A stretch of 38,859 nucleotides of DNA, taken from assembly GCA_000434235.1 (NCBI GenBank), contig FR891970.1:1-38859 (forward strand), read 5' to 3'. Below the pieces are notes generated by a model, which worked only from the letters and a program-made list of their open reading frames with translations, was not told the origin of the DNA and made no database searches. The number at the start of each line of letters is the position of its first letter. Position 1 is the first letter of the stretch. This stretch comes from Alistipes sp. CAG:268. GTDB lineage: Bacteria > Bacteroidota > Bacteroidia > Bacteroidales > Rikenellaceae. Shown one piece after another: positions 7,445 to 15,758 of this stretch. The translations under genes and the position numbers were made by a program.

Positions 7445-8620
7445 ATGAAACTGCAATTGAAAGAGGGAGCGGGTTTCCCGAACAGCCTGCTCTACATGCT
7501 GGCCGTCATCGCGGGTGTCTCCGTGGCCAATCTTTACTACAACCAGCCGCTGCTCGACATGATCCGGCAGGAGCTCGGGGTCTCGACGCTTGCCGCCAAC
7601 CACATTGCACTCTTTGCCCAGTGCGGCTATGCGCTCGGCCTGCTCTTTCTCATCCCGCTGGCCGACCTCTACAGCCGGCGGAGCATTCTGCTCATCGACT
7701 TTTCGCTGCTGATCCTTGCGCTGTTGCTTACGGCAGCGGCCTCGCAGATCCGTACCATCCACCTCTGTTCGTTCGTCATCGGAGTCTGCTCCGTGGTGCC
7801 GCAGTTCTTCATTCCCCTCGCGGCGCAGTATTCGCGGCCCGAGCGGAAGAACCGCAATGTGGGGATTGTCCTTTCGGGACTGCTGACCGGAATCCTCGCT
7901 TCACGGGCGGTCAGCGGGGCTGTCGGGGAGTGGCTCGGGTGGCGCGAGATGTACCTTATCGCTTCGGGGTTGATGCTCCTCTCCGGCGTGGCCGTCTTCC
8001 GCATCCTTCCCGACGCGAAGCCCAATTTCACGGGCAGTTACGGTGCGCTGATGCGCTCGCTCTTCACGCTTCTCGGGGAGTATCCGCTCCTGAGGGTCCA
8101 TTCGGTCCGGGCTGCGCTCGCCTTCGGTTCGTTCATGTGTTTCTGGGCGTCGCTCGCCTTCAAGATGGCACAGCCTCCGTTCCATGCCGGGAGTGATGTG
8201 GTGGGCCTGCTCGGGCTCTGCGGAGTGGCCGGGGCGCTGACGGCCACCTTCTCCGGGAAGTATATCGAGCGGGTCGGTATTTTCCGCTTCAACTGCCTCG
8301 GGGCGCTGCTCCAGTTGGCAGCCTGGACCCTCTTTTTCACGGGGGCCGACCGTTACCTGCCGATTATCCTCGGCATCCTGCTGATCGATATCGGCATGCA
8401 GTGTATTCAACTGAGCAATCAGGCGACGCTGTTCGGCCTCTGTCCGTCGGCTTCGAACCGCATCAATACGATCTTCATGTGCTGTTATTTCATCGGCGGC
8501 TCGTTCGGAACCTTGCTTTCAGGTACGGCATGGACCCTCTGGGGGTGGACGGGGGTTGTGGGGGCGGGCGTGCTTCTGACCTCGGCTTCGTTGGCCGTAA
8601 CCCTCTGCGTGCGCCGGTAA
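7445..8620 (+). CDS. Major facilitator superfamily transporter (exporter type)
   Basis: A 391-residue inner-membrane protein with about 12 hydrophobic helices. The MFS motif A between helices 2 and 3 is visible as GLLFLIPLADLYSRRSILL. The early segment NLYYNQPLLDMI is typical of the drug-efflux group that includes YgaY-like and YnfM-like proteins. The ATG at 7445 is chosen because the longer frame adds 77 non-conserved residues from the promoter region. The exported compound is unknown. The divergent AraC-family gene is its probable regulator, and a strong hairpin follows the stop. Confidence 0.9.
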   Translation: MKLQLKEGAGFPNSLLYMLAVIAGVSVANLYYNQPLLDMIRQELGVSTLAANHIALFAQCGYALGLLFLIPLADLYSRRSILLIDFSLLILALLLTAAASQIRTIHLCSFVIGVCSVVPQFFIPLAAQYSRPERKNRNVGIVLSGLLTGILASRAVSGAVGEWLGWREMYLIASGLMLLSGVAVFRILPDAKPNFTGSYGALMRSLFTLLGEYPLLRVHSVRAALAFGSFMCFWASLAFKMAQPPFHAGSDVVGLLGLCGVAGALTATFSGKYIERVGIFRFNCLGALLQLAAWTLFFTGADRYLPIILGILLIDIGMQCIQLSNQATLFGLCPSASNRINTIFMCCYFIGGSFGTLLSGTAWTLWGWTGVVGAGVLLTSASLAVTLCVRR

Positions 8621-8663
8621 CCGGGCCGGATATGTCGTTGCCCCGCTCCAACGGCCGGGGAGA

Positions 8664-8704
8664 GAAAAAGCGACGGACCGCTTCGTGCGGTCCGTCGCTT
8701 TTTC
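8664..8704. terminator. Bidirectional rho-independent terminator
   Basis: An 18-base perfect stem (core GCGACGGACCGC) with a TTCGT loop, flanked by A-run and T-run. It serves the MFS gene on the plus strand and the uppS-bamA-ompH unit on the minus strand. Confidence 0.9.
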
Positions 8705-8724
8705 GTGAAACGATCCGGTTGGAA

Positions 8725-9285
8725 TTATTGAACCGGAGCGGCCTCCGTGGTGTCCGTGATCGGTTTGGCATCGGCCGGGATACCCAGCTCGGTGCGTACC
8801 TCGGGAGCGATGTCCGTCAGCAGCGTCTCGCTGAAGTAGGCCATCGCGCCGGCTGCCGTGTCGAATACTGCCGTATAACCGCCGGCTGCCGAAACCTTGT
8901 CGATGGCGTTCTTGGCCTTTTCGATGATCGGCGTCAGCAGCTCGTTGTATTTCTGCTGGTACTGCTGCTGCGACATCTCCTGGAACTCGCGGCTGCGGTT
9001 CTGCAGATCCTGCAGCTCCTTGGCCTTCATCTCACGCACGGCGTCGTTGTAGGTGCTGGAATTCTTCTGGAACTCCTGCAGTTTGTTGTTGAATTCGACG
9101 TTCATCGTCTCGATGTTGTCCTGCAGCTCCTTGCCGAAGGTGTCGAGGTTTTCCTGCATGGCCTTCGTCTCGGGCATCAGGGCGATGATCTCCTGGGTGT
9201 TGATACGTCCGAATTTCTGTGCGAAGAGCGACGTGGCACCCATCGTCAGCGCTACTGCAAGAGTCAGTTTGAGTACTTTTTTCAT
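8725..9285 (-). CDS. ompH: OmpH/Skp-family periplasmic chaperone (second copy)
   Basis: A 186-residue periplasmic protein with a cleavable signal peptide (1-22, ending LFAQ). A long alpha-helical, Gln/Glu-rich coiled-coil region spans about 45-125, as in Skp, which forms trimeric tentacles that hold unfolded outer-membrane proteins. After the helical hairpin come AGGYTAVFDT and a Glu/Pro-rich tail. It is the last gene of the minus-strand unit, 31 bases after the first ompH copy, and ends just before the shared terminator. Tandem skp-like genes behind bamA are usual in Bacteroidota. The client proteins are presumably BamA substrates. Confidence 0.9.
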   Translation of the reverse strand: MKKVLKLTLAVALTMGATSLFAQKFGRINTQEIIALMPETKAMQENLDTFGKELQDNIETMNVEFNNKLQEFQKNSSTYNDAVREMKAKELQDLQNRSREFQEMSQQQYQQKYNELLTPIIEKAKNAIDKVSAAGGYTAVFDTAAGAMAYFSETLLTDIAPEVRTELGIPADAKPITDTTEAAPVQ

Positions 9286-9316
9286 AGATTCTATCAGTTA
9301 ATGTTTTGATGTTGCA

Positions 9317-9823
9317 TCATTTCTTGAGCGCATCGATCACCTGCTGCGTGCGCTCGATCTCTGGATTGGTGTAGAGCAGCGTAGGGTTGTTCGACGAGTC
9401 GATTACCGCATCGGCCCCGACCTGCTTGGCATAGGCCTCGATGGTGGCGAAGACCTCCTTCTGGATCGGCTGGATCAGTTCGAGGCGTTTTTTCATCAGC
9501 GTGCCCTCCTGCCCGAAGAGGCTCTCCTGATACTGCTGGGCCTCCTTCTCCTTCGAGAGAATCGACTCCTCGATTGTATCGCGTACCGACGACGAGAGCG
9601 AAGCCCGCTGCGACATGTAGTTGTTGTAGATCTTCTCGATCTCCTCGAACCGCTGGTCCACGTCGGCCTGGTATTGTTTGGCGAGCGTGTCCAGATCGGA
9701 GATCGCCTTGTTGTAGGCGTCGATCGACTTGAAGATCTTTTCGCTGTTCACGATTATGTAGTTCTGTGCCGACAGCGTTCCGGCCGTCAGGATGAGTGCT
9801 GCAAATAAAATCAGTCGTTTCAT
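9317..9823 (-). CDS. ompH: OmpH/Skp-family periplasmic chaperone (first copy)
   Basis: A 168-residue exported protein with a signal peptide at 1-19 (ending LSAQ). IIVNSEKIFKS follows, matching the strand that opens the Skp body. A predicted coiled coil covers about 35-120. The C-terminal GADAVIDSSNNPTLLYTNPE is the typical OmpH closing strand. Its sequence differs clearly from the downstream copy, so the pair is an old duplication. It sits between bamA (about 100 bases upstream) and the second ompH. A palindrome and a possible weak promoter lie in front of it, so it may be expressed partly apart from bamA. Confidence 0.92.
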   Translation of the reverse strand: MKRLILFAALILTAGTLSAQNYIIVNSEKIFKSIDAYNKAISDLDTLAKQYQADVDQRFEEIEKIYNNYMSQRASLSSSVRDTIEESILSKEKEAQQYQESLFGQEGTLMKKRLELIQPIQKEVFATIEAYAKQVGADAVIDSSNNPTLLYTNPEIERTQQVIDALKK

Positions 9824-9855
9824 GGCGTTGGTTCGTTTAGTTATCGTATCGCGGC

Positions 9856-9872
9856 ATGCGCACGGTGCGCAT
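9856..9872. promoter_or_regulatory. Palindrome in the bamA-ompH spacer
   Basis: Arms ATGCGCAC and GTGCGCAT around a single G, 33 bases before ompH. As RNA it could fold as a 6-base stem with a 5-base loop. No T-run follows, so it is more likely a processing or regulatory hairpin, or a protein site, than a terminator. Confidence 0.35.
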
Positions 9873-9880
9873 TGCTTCCG

Positions 9881-9888
9881 TAAATATA
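9881..9888 (-). promoter_or_regulatory. Possible internal -7 box for ompH genes
   Basis: TATATTTA on the minus strand is one mismatch from TAnnTTTG and lies 57 bases before the first ompH ATG. Weak evidence. Confidence 0.3.
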
Positions 9889-9925
9889 ACTCTTTTCTTT
9901 CAATTTTATTGCCACGCCGTCGATT

Positions 9926-12481
9926 TTAGAACTGCTGGCCCATGACGAAGTGGAACTGGCTGCCGCTCTTCTCCGTCGAGTTGGCGGGAGGATCGAATCC
10001 GTAACCCCAGTCGATTCCGAGCATGCCGACCACGGGCAGGTAGAGTCGGACGCCGAAACCGGCCGCACGCTTGATCTTGAACGGCGAGAAGGTCTTCCAC
10101 GAGTCGAAAGCGTTACCGCCTTCGAGGAATCCGAGCACGTAGATCTGCGACGAGGGCTTCAGAATGACCGGGTAGCGCAGCTCGGCCGTATATTTGTTGT
10201 AGCCGCGCGAATAGTAGTTCGAGGGGTCGAGCGCACCGTCCTCGTAACCGCGCATGGCGATGATGTCGATACCGTAGATGTTGTATCCCGACATGCCGTC
10301 GCCACCGACCTCATATCGGTTGAACGGCGATACCTTGTTCTTGTTGTAGCTTCCGAGGTAACCCATTTCGGCCTTGAGCATCAGCACGAGGTTCGAGTTC
10401 TGCGAGAGGGCCTGGAACCACTGGGCCTTGAACTGCCACTTGTGGAACTCGATCCAGCGGTAGCGGTCCTGGTCGCTCATGTTCGGGTCGTTGTAATCCT
10501 TGCCGTCCCAGAGCGAGTAGGGGAGCGTGGCCTGCACCGAGGCGGTGAACTCCGAACCGCGGCGCGGGTAGATCGGCTGATCGACCGAGTTGCGCGACAG
10601 GACGAGTTTGAGCGACAACAGATTCGAATTGCCGTTCTCCACGACGAATCCCGTCCAGTTCTTCAGCGAGTAGCGTTCGTAGCTGGCCTCGGCGTAGAAG
10701 GTGAAGTAGGGGTCGGGCCACGTCAGGCGCTTGCCCAGTCCGGCGGCGACACCGTAGGTGCGGAAATAGCGCGTGGCGTTCTGCCAGACGTAGTAGGCGT
10801 CATTCTGTTCGGAGATGTGTCCCGAGATGGTGAACGAGTTGGGTTTCTTGCCGCCCAGCCACGGGTCGGTGAAACTCAGGGCCAGAGCCTTGTAGTAGGT
10901 TCCGTTGGTTTGTGCCGAGATCGAGAGACGCTGGTTCTGTCCCATCGGGTAGGGGCGCCAGGCTCCCTTCTTGAAGAAGTTCTTGACCGAAAGGTTGTTC
11001 AGCGTGATGCCGACCGATCCCACGAAGGTGCCCGAGCCCCAACCTCCGGCGATGTTGAACTGGTCGGAGGCCTGCTCCTCGAGCGGCCAGTTGATGTCCA
11101 CCAGCTCGTTCGATACGGGTTTGATGTCGGGCATGATGGCCTCGGGGTTGAAGTGTCCCATCGAGCCGAGCGTACGGATCGTCTGCATGAGCAGCGAACG
11201 GTCGTACAGCTCACCCGGGCGGACATACAGCTCGCGGCGGATCACCTCGTCATCGACTCTCTGGTTGCCCGTGATGCCCACCTCATTGACCGTAAACTGT
11301 TTGCCCTCGAAAATCTTGACCTCGATATCGATCGAGTCGGGGCCGATGATCGTCTCGGCAGGCTCGACCTGCGACATGAGGTAGCCGTTGTTCTGGTAGA
11401 GCGACTTGATCTGGTTCATGTCCTCGGGGTTCTCCTCCTTGCCGATACCCAGACGTTTGTGCATCGTCTTCTTGTCGTAGATGTCTCCCTTCTGGACACC
11501 GAACATCTGTTGCAGCGCCTCGGTCTCGTAGATCGAGTTGCCGACCCACGTGACGTTGCGGATGTAGTACTTGTTGCCCTCGGACACCTCGATGTCGATG
11601 CCGAGCCGTTTTTCGTTGATCGGGTAGATCGAGTCGCGGACGATCGTGGCGTTGCGGTAGCCGCGCGAGTTGTAGAAGTCGATGAGCAGCTCCTTGTCGT
11701 TCACGAACTCCTCCTCGTTGAGCTTGGAGCTCTTGAAGAAGTTGATCGACTTCTGGTGCGTCTTCTTGAAGGTGCGGCGCAGGCGCTTGTCCTTGAACTG
11801 CGTATTGCCCTTGAAGTCGATCCGGCCGATCTTCACCTTGTCCTTGCGGTCGATCAGAAAGGTTACCGTCACGGCCTGGCCCGGGCGCAGCGTGTCGTTG
11901 TCGATGCGTACATCCACCTCGGCGTTGCGGAAACCCTTGTCGGCCCAGTATTTCTGGATGAGGCGCTTGTTCTTGTCGAGCACGTAGTCCGAGAGCTCGC
12001 TGCCCCGTTTGAGCTTGAGCTTTTCGAGCAGGTCCTTCTTCTTGCCCTTCGTGATGCCCTCGAATTCCCAGTTGTAGACCCTCGGCCGCTCCTTGAGGAA
12101 TACCTCCAGGTCGAGGCTGTCGCCCTCGATGTCGGCACCGATCTTGACGTCGGCGAAGAAACGCTGGCTCCAGAGACGCGAGATGGCGTTCGAGATGAAG
12201 TTGCTCGGCAGATAGATCGAGTCGCCGGCGATGAGACCGGCCGACGATTTGAGCATCTCGTGGTTGAGGTACTTCACTCCGTGGATGTTCACATTGCGGA
12301 TGTAATAGAGCTTGGGAGTTCCGTCGGTTTTGAACATCGGGGCGTCTTCGGGGAAAGCCGGGGATTCGACGGCAGTCGAGTCCTGCGGCTCTCGGGGCTC
12401 CTGCGGCGCCTGGGCGAATATATTCGAGCAGCTCAGCACGAGGGCCGCGGCTGCGAGGAATAGCTTACCGGAATAGTTCAT
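9926..12481 (-). CDS. bamA: Outer-membrane protein assembly factor BamA
   Basis: An 851-residue Omp85 protein and the core of the outer-membrane beta-barrel insertion machine. A signal peptide (1-23, ending IFAQ) is followed by a Pro/Glu-rich linker and five POTRA-like repeats to about residue 470, then a C-terminal barrel with the loop-6 motif Met743-Arg-Gly-Tyr and a final Phe. Unlike the tamL product in this window it has no clear lipobox fit. The gene lies 27 bases after uppS and ahead of two ompH genes, the standard Bacteroidota order, which links lipid-carrier synthesis and outer-membrane assembly in one unit. Confidence 0.97.
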   Translation of the reverse strand: MNYSGKLFLAAAALVLSCSNIFAQAPQEPREPQDSTAVESPAFPEDAPMFKTDGTPKLYYIRNVNIHGVKYLNHEMLKSSAGLIAGDSIYLPSNFISNAISRLWSQRFFADVKIGADIEGDSLDLEVFLKERPRVYNWEFEGITKGKKKDLLEKLKLKRGSELSDYVLDKNKRLIQKYWADKGFRNAEVDVRIDNDTLRPGQAVTVTFLIDRKDKVKIGRIDFKGNTQFKDKRLRRTFKKTHQKSINFFKSSKLNEEEFVNDKELLIDFYNSRGYRNATIVRDSIYPINEKRLGIDIEVSEGNKYYIRNVTWVGNSIYETEALQQMFGVQKGDIYDKKTMHKRLGIGKEENPEDMNQIKSLYQNNGYLMSQVEPAETIIGPDSIDIEVKIFEGKQFTVNEVGITGNQRVDDEVIRRELYVRPGELYDRSLLMQTIRTLGSMGHFNPEAIMPDIKPVSNELVDINWPLEEQASDQFNIAGGWGSGTFVGSVGITLNNLSVKNFFKKGAWRPYPMGQNQRLSISAQTNGTYYKALALSFTDPWLGGKKPNSFTISGHISEQNDAYYVWQNATRYFRTYGVAAGLGKRLTWPDPYFTFYAEASYERYSLKNWTGFVVENGNSNLLSLKLVLSRNSVDQPIYPRRGSEFTASVQATLPYSLWDGKDYNDPNMSDQDRYRWIEFHKWQFKAQWFQALSQNSNLVLMLKAEMGYLGSYNKNKVSPFNRYEVGGDGMSGYNIYGIDIIAMRGYEDGALDPSNYYSRGYNKYTAELRYPVILKPSSQIYVLGFLEGGNAFDSWKTFSPFKIKRAAGFGVRLYLPVVGMLGIDWGYGFDPPANSTEKSGSQFHFVMGQQF

Positions 12482-12508
12482 CTATCTAAATCTAAGTCAA
12501 AACTTCAT

Positions 12509-13222
12509 TTATTTAACCAGCCCGAAACGCCTGTCGCGCCGGGCATATTCCTCCATTGCACGGTCGAAATCCGCCTCCGTGAAGTCGGGCCATAGCACCT
12601 CGGGAAACCACAACTCGGCGTAGGAGGCCTGCCAGAGCAGGAAGTTGCTCAACCGCTGCTCGCCGCTGGTGCGTACGATGAGGTCGGGGTCGGGGTAGGC
12701 CGCCGTGTCGAGGGCTCCGGCGATGGTCTGCTCGGTGATCGCGTCTGCCTGCAGACGCCCCTCGGCCGCCTCGCGGGCAAGATGCTGCACGGCCCGGGTG
12801 ATCTCGCTGCGCGACGAGTAGTTGAGCGCCAGAATCAGCGTCAGCCGCTCTCCTTCGGCCGTTTCGCGTTCGGCCTCGGCGAGGTAGCGGCGGACCTTGT
12901 CCGAAAAACGGCTCCGGTCGCCGATCATGGCGATGCGCACTCCCTGCCGCTTGAGCTCGGGCGTTTCGCTTGCGACGCTGCGGCAGAAGAGCTCCATCAG
13001 GGCGTCTACTTCGGCTGCGGGACGACCCCAGTTCTCGGTCGAGAAGGCATAGAGTGTCAGGTACTTCACGCCCCAGCGCACGGCGGCACGCAACGAAGCG
13101 CGCACGGGCTCGACACCCGCGGCGTGACCTTCGTAACGCTCCTTGCCGTGCAACCCGGCCCACCGGCCGTTGCCGTCCATGATGATGGCGACGTGTTGCG
13201 GTATGCGTTTCGGCTCGCTCAT
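12509..13222 (-). CDS. uppS: Isoprenyl transferase (undecaprenyl diphosphate synthase)
   Basis: A 237-residue cytoplasmic cis-prenyltransferase that extends farnesyl diphosphate with isopentenyl units to make the lipid carrier for cell-wall and polysaccharide synthesis. The active-site IMDGNGRW (Asp16) is at the N-terminus, followed by the helix with GHAAGVEPVR and TLYAFSTENWGRP. The C-terminal DLIVRTSGEQRLSNFLLWQ and ELWFP blocks are complete. ATG 13222 is preferred to an upstream TTG at 13234, which would overlap the promoter box. It is the first gene of the bamA unit. Confidence 0.96.
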   Translation of the reverse strand: MSEPKRIPQHVAIIMDGNGRWAGLHGKERYEGHAAGVEPVRASLRAAVRWGVKYLTLYAFSTENWGRPAAEVDALMELFCRSVASETPELKRQGVRIAMIGDRSRFSDKVRRYLAEAERETAEGERLTLILALNYSSRSEITRAVQHLAREAAEGRLQADAITEQTIAGALDTAAYPDPDLIVRTSGEQRLSNFLLWQASYAELWFPEVLWPDFTEADFDRAMEEYARRDRRFGLVK

Positions 13223-13231
13223 ATTAGGGCA

Positions 13232-13239
13232 CAAATATA
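13232..13239 (-). promoter_or_regulatory. -7 promoter box for the uppS-bamA-ompH unit
   Basis: TATATTTG on the minus strand, only 9 bases before the uppS ATG. If transcription starts about 7 bases downstream of the box, the transcript is almost leaderless. Confidence 0.6.
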
Positions 13240-13383
13240 TGAATATAAATTGAAAAATCCGTCACTTTCCCTTATTTTCACGCTCTCGTTCCGCGGTTGC
13301 GGCAGTACTTCGGTCGCTACTACGCGCACGGTTTCCCGGCGGCCGAAGGAACCGGGTGCTGCGGTCGCGTTTCCGACAGCGTG

Positions 13384-14265
13384 TCAGCTGCGGATATCGA
13401 TTCCCCACATCATCTTATCCCGTAACGTGTCGTAGAACGATATATTGTGCGGAACAGCCAGAAAAATCCGCTCTTCGGCGCGTCGGACGGTGAAGTCGCC
13501 GGGCTGTGAAATAGGATAGGTCCGGTTGTCGAGCGTGACGAACGCCCCGGAGTGGCGGATTCGGATGCGGAGCGAGATGATGCTGTCGTCGGGGATCACC
13601 ACGGGGCGCATGGTGAGGTTGTGCGGGGCGAGCGGGGTGATCGTCAGACAGCGGCATGCCGGGACGACGACCGGGCCGCCGGCGCTGAGCGAATAGGCCG
13701 TCGATCCGGTGGGGGTCGAGACGATGACGCCGTCGCCGTGGTATGTGGCGACCATCTGGTTGTCCACGTAGGTCTCCACGGCAATCATTCCGGCTCCGTG
13801 GCGCTGTACGGTGAATTCGTTGAGCGCCAGGTGCGAGTCGGGTTGTTCGGCGAAGTCGCCCGTGACGGAGAGCAGCGAGCGGGCTTCGGTGGCGAACTCT
13901 CCGGCCGCGATCCGGCGGAACAGTTCGTCGAGTCCGGCATTCGGGGCGCTGGTGAGGAACCCGAGGTGGCCGGCGTTGATACCCAGGACGGGAACCGGGG
14001 CGCCGCCGAGCCGGTGTACGCCCTCGAGCAGCGTGCCGTCGCCGCCGTAGCAGACCATGATCGACCGTTCGGAAGCTGCCGGAGCAAGCCTCTGGCCATA
14101 GATATGTTCGGCGGAGATCTCCCCTCCGGTGAGCTGCCGCACGACGGGAACGAACTCCTCGTTTACGGCATATTCGGTCCCGAAGCGGCGGATTGCATCG
14201 AGCAGCAGGCGGATCTCTTCGGCCGTACGGGCAACCTGCGGGCGGGAAAAAAGTATGATTTTCAT
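13384..14265 (-). CDS. nadK: NAD kinase
   Basis: A 293-residue cytoplasmic enzyme that phosphorylates NAD to NADP. The diagnostic GGDGT lies at 74-78, followed by GINAGHLGFL. The second conserved block, DGVIVSTPTGSTAYSLSAGG, and the later PVVIPDDS stretch complete the NAD-kinase/diacylglycerol-kinase-like fold. ATG 14265 is chosen because the longer frame adds 20 residues that are absent from the family. It lies 161 bases before uppS on the same strand, but uppS has its own promoter box. It is divergent from pdxJ. Confidence 0.96.
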   Translation of the reverse strand: MKIILFSRPQVARTAEEIRLLLDAIRRFGTEYAVNEEFVPVVRQLTGGEISAEHIYGQRLAPAASERSIMVCYGGDGTLLEGVHRLGGAPVPVLGINAGHLGFLTSAPNAGLDELFRRIAAGEFATEARSLLSVTGDFAEQPDSHLALNEFTVQRHGAGMIAVETYVDNQMVATYHGDGVIVSTPTGSTAYSLSAGGPVVVPACRCLTITPLAPHNLTMRPVVIPDDSIISLRIRIRHSGAFVTLDNRTYPISQPGDFTVRRAEERIFLAVPHNISFYDTLRDKMMWGIDIRS

Positions 14266-14288
14266 CGGCGGAGTTTCGAAAAAATAAG

Positions 14289-14296
14289 TAACTTTA
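14289..14296 (+). promoter_or_regulatory. Possible -7 box for pdxJ
   Basis: TAACTTTA is one mismatch from TAnnTTTG and would give a leader of about 75 bases before pdxJ. Weak. Confidence 0.3.
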
Positions 14297-14362
14297 CCAC
14301 GCCGGAAAAAGCCCTCGGCCCGCATGGCGGTCGGTATGGGCGGGCGGCATGGCTTATCGTCG

Positions 14363-14370
14363 CAAATATA
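14363..14370 (-). promoter_or_regulatory. -7 promoter box for nadK
   Basis: TATATTTG on the minus strand, 97 bases before the nadK ATG, so the leader would be about 90 bases. Confidence 0.5.
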
Positions 14371-14378
14371 GCGTTTTT

Positions 14379-15089
14379 ATGACAAAGTTGAGTGTAAACA
14401 TCAATAAGATTGCCGTCGTGCGCAACTCGCGCGGCGGGAACCTCCCCGACGTGGTCCGTGCGGCCACGGATATCGAGCGCTTCGGCGCCGACGGCATCAC
14501 GGTGCACCCGCGTCCCGACGGACGGCACATCCGCTACGACGACGTGCGGAACCTCAAGCGGGTACTCCGCACGGAGTTCAATATCGAGGGAAATCCGATT
14601 CCCGATTTCATCTCCCTGGTCTGCGAGGTGGTGCCCACGCAGGTGACGCTCGTCCCCGATGCACCAGACGCCCTGACGTCGAATGCCGGGTGGAATACCG
14701 TCGTTCATCGCGACTTCCTGACCGATGTGACGCGCCGGTTCCACGAGCGGGGCATCCGCGTGTCGATCTTCGTCGATCCCGTGGCGGAGATGGTGGCCGG
14801 GGCGAAGGCCTGCGGCGCCGACCGCGTGGAACTCTACACGGAGGCCTATGCCCGTGAATACGCCTCCGATCCCGCGAGAGCCGTCGCCCCCTACGTGGCC
14901 GCTGCCGAGGAGGCGCGCCGGCAGGGACTGGGCCTCAACGCCGGGCATGACCTCTCGCTCGTGAATCTGCACTACTACCTGACGCGGATTCCCTGGACCG
15001 ACGAGGTTTCGATCGGCCATGCGCTCATCTGCGATGCGCTCTATTACGGGCTCGAAAACACCGTGCAACTCTACCGACGCGAACTTTGA
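14379..15089 (+). CDS. pdxJ: Pyridoxine 5'-phosphate synthase
   Basis: A 236-residue TIM-barrel enzyme that condenses 1-deoxyxylulose 5-phosphate with 3-amino-2-oxopropyl phosphate in vitamin B6 synthesis. The N-terminal [17 protein letters not shown], the active-site [17 protein letters not shown] and the late [15 protein letters not shown] and [13 protein letters not shown] blocks are all family signatures. ATG 14379 is preferred to 14349 because it places the first beta strand at the N-terminus. An SGNH hydrolase gene begins 17 bases after the stop, and the CCA-adding enzyme gene follows closely, so the three are probably one transcript. Confidence 0.96.
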   Translation: MTKLSVNINKIAVVRNSRGGNLPDVVRAATDIERFGADGITVHPRPDGRHIRYDDVRNLKRVLRTEFNIEGNPIPDFISLVCEVVPTQVTLVPDAPDALTSNAGWNTVVHRDFLTDVTRRFHERGIRVSIFVDPVAEMVAGAKACGADRVELYTEAYAREYASDPARAVAPYVAAAEEARRQGLGLNAGHDLSLVNLHYYLTRIPWTDEVSIGHALICDALYYGLENTVQLYRREL

Positions 15090-15106
15090 CCTTCACCCGA
15101 AAGACC

Positions 15107-15754
15107 ATGAAACGACTTCTGCTTCTGACTTTGCTGCTGCTGGGCGCAGGCCGCGTCCTGGCGCAGGGCGAATATTACGACCAGCGGCGCAGCCTCTTCG
15201 AGGTGTTGCCGATCCGTTCGAGCGACATCGTCTTCCTGGGCAACAGCATCACCGACGGAGGCGAATGGGCCGAACTGTTCGACAACCGCCATGTCCGCAA
15301 CCGCGGCATCAGCGGCGATCAGACCGGGTGGATGCTCGGCCGGTTGGACCCGATCCTTGCGGGGCATCCCAAGCGGCTGTTCCTGATGATCGGCACGAAC
15401 GACCTGGCTGTCGGGATCTCGCCCGACGAGGTGGTGGCCAACATCGCGCGGATCATCGAACGCTTCCAGACCGAATCGCGCTGGACACGGCTTTTCGTAC
15501 AGAGTATCCTGCCGGTGAACGGGCGCGACTTCTCGAAATTCAAGGGGCATTATGCCCATGCGGATGCAATTGTCGAAACCAACCGCCTGCTGCAGGCCCT
15601 CTGTGAGGAGAAGGGGGTCACCTATATAGATTTGTGGCCCGCGCTGGCGAATGCCGACGGACTGCTCGACAGCCGCTATACGAACGACGGACTGCATCTG
15701 GTGGGCGAGGGGTATCTGGTGTGGCGCGACGCCCTGAAACCTTACGTGAAGTAG
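15107..15754 (+). CDS. Exported SGNH/GDSL hydrolase
   Basis: A 215-residue secreted esterase-type protein. The signal peptide (1-19, ending VLAQ) is preceded by MKR. Four SGNH blocks are visible: FLGNSITDG with nucleophile Ser47 (block I, GNS replacing GDS), a Gly in GISGDQT (block II), Asn in MIGTNDL (block III), and Asp194 and His197 in DGLHL (block V). Such proteins remove acetyl or acyl groups from sugars or lipids; the substrate is unknown. ATG 15107 is used because the TTG upstream sits inside the pdxJ stop. The CCA-enzyme gene begins 4 bases later. Confidence 0.9.
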   Translation: MKRLLLLTLLLLGAGRVLAQGEYYDQRRSLFEVLPIRSSDIVFLGNSITDGGEWAELFDNRHVRNRGISGDQTGWMLGRLDPILAGHPKRLFLMIGTNDLAVGISPDEVVANIARIIERFQTESRWTRLFVQSILPVNGRDFSKFKGHYAHADAIVETNRLLQALCEEKGVTYIDLWPALANADGLLDSRYTNDGLHLVGEGYLVWRDALKPYVK

Positions 15755-15758
15755 CCGC

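Noticed and set aside
9950..12463. An 837-codon open frame on the plus strand across bamA
   Set aside because: Same cause: bamA has signal peptide, POTRA repeats, barrel and RGY motif, while the opposite frame has nothing recognisable.
12782..13435. Plus-strand frame extending over the 13223-13383 spacer
   Set aside because: Mostly antisense to uppS and without any recognisable domain. The spacer itself shows only the uppS promoter.
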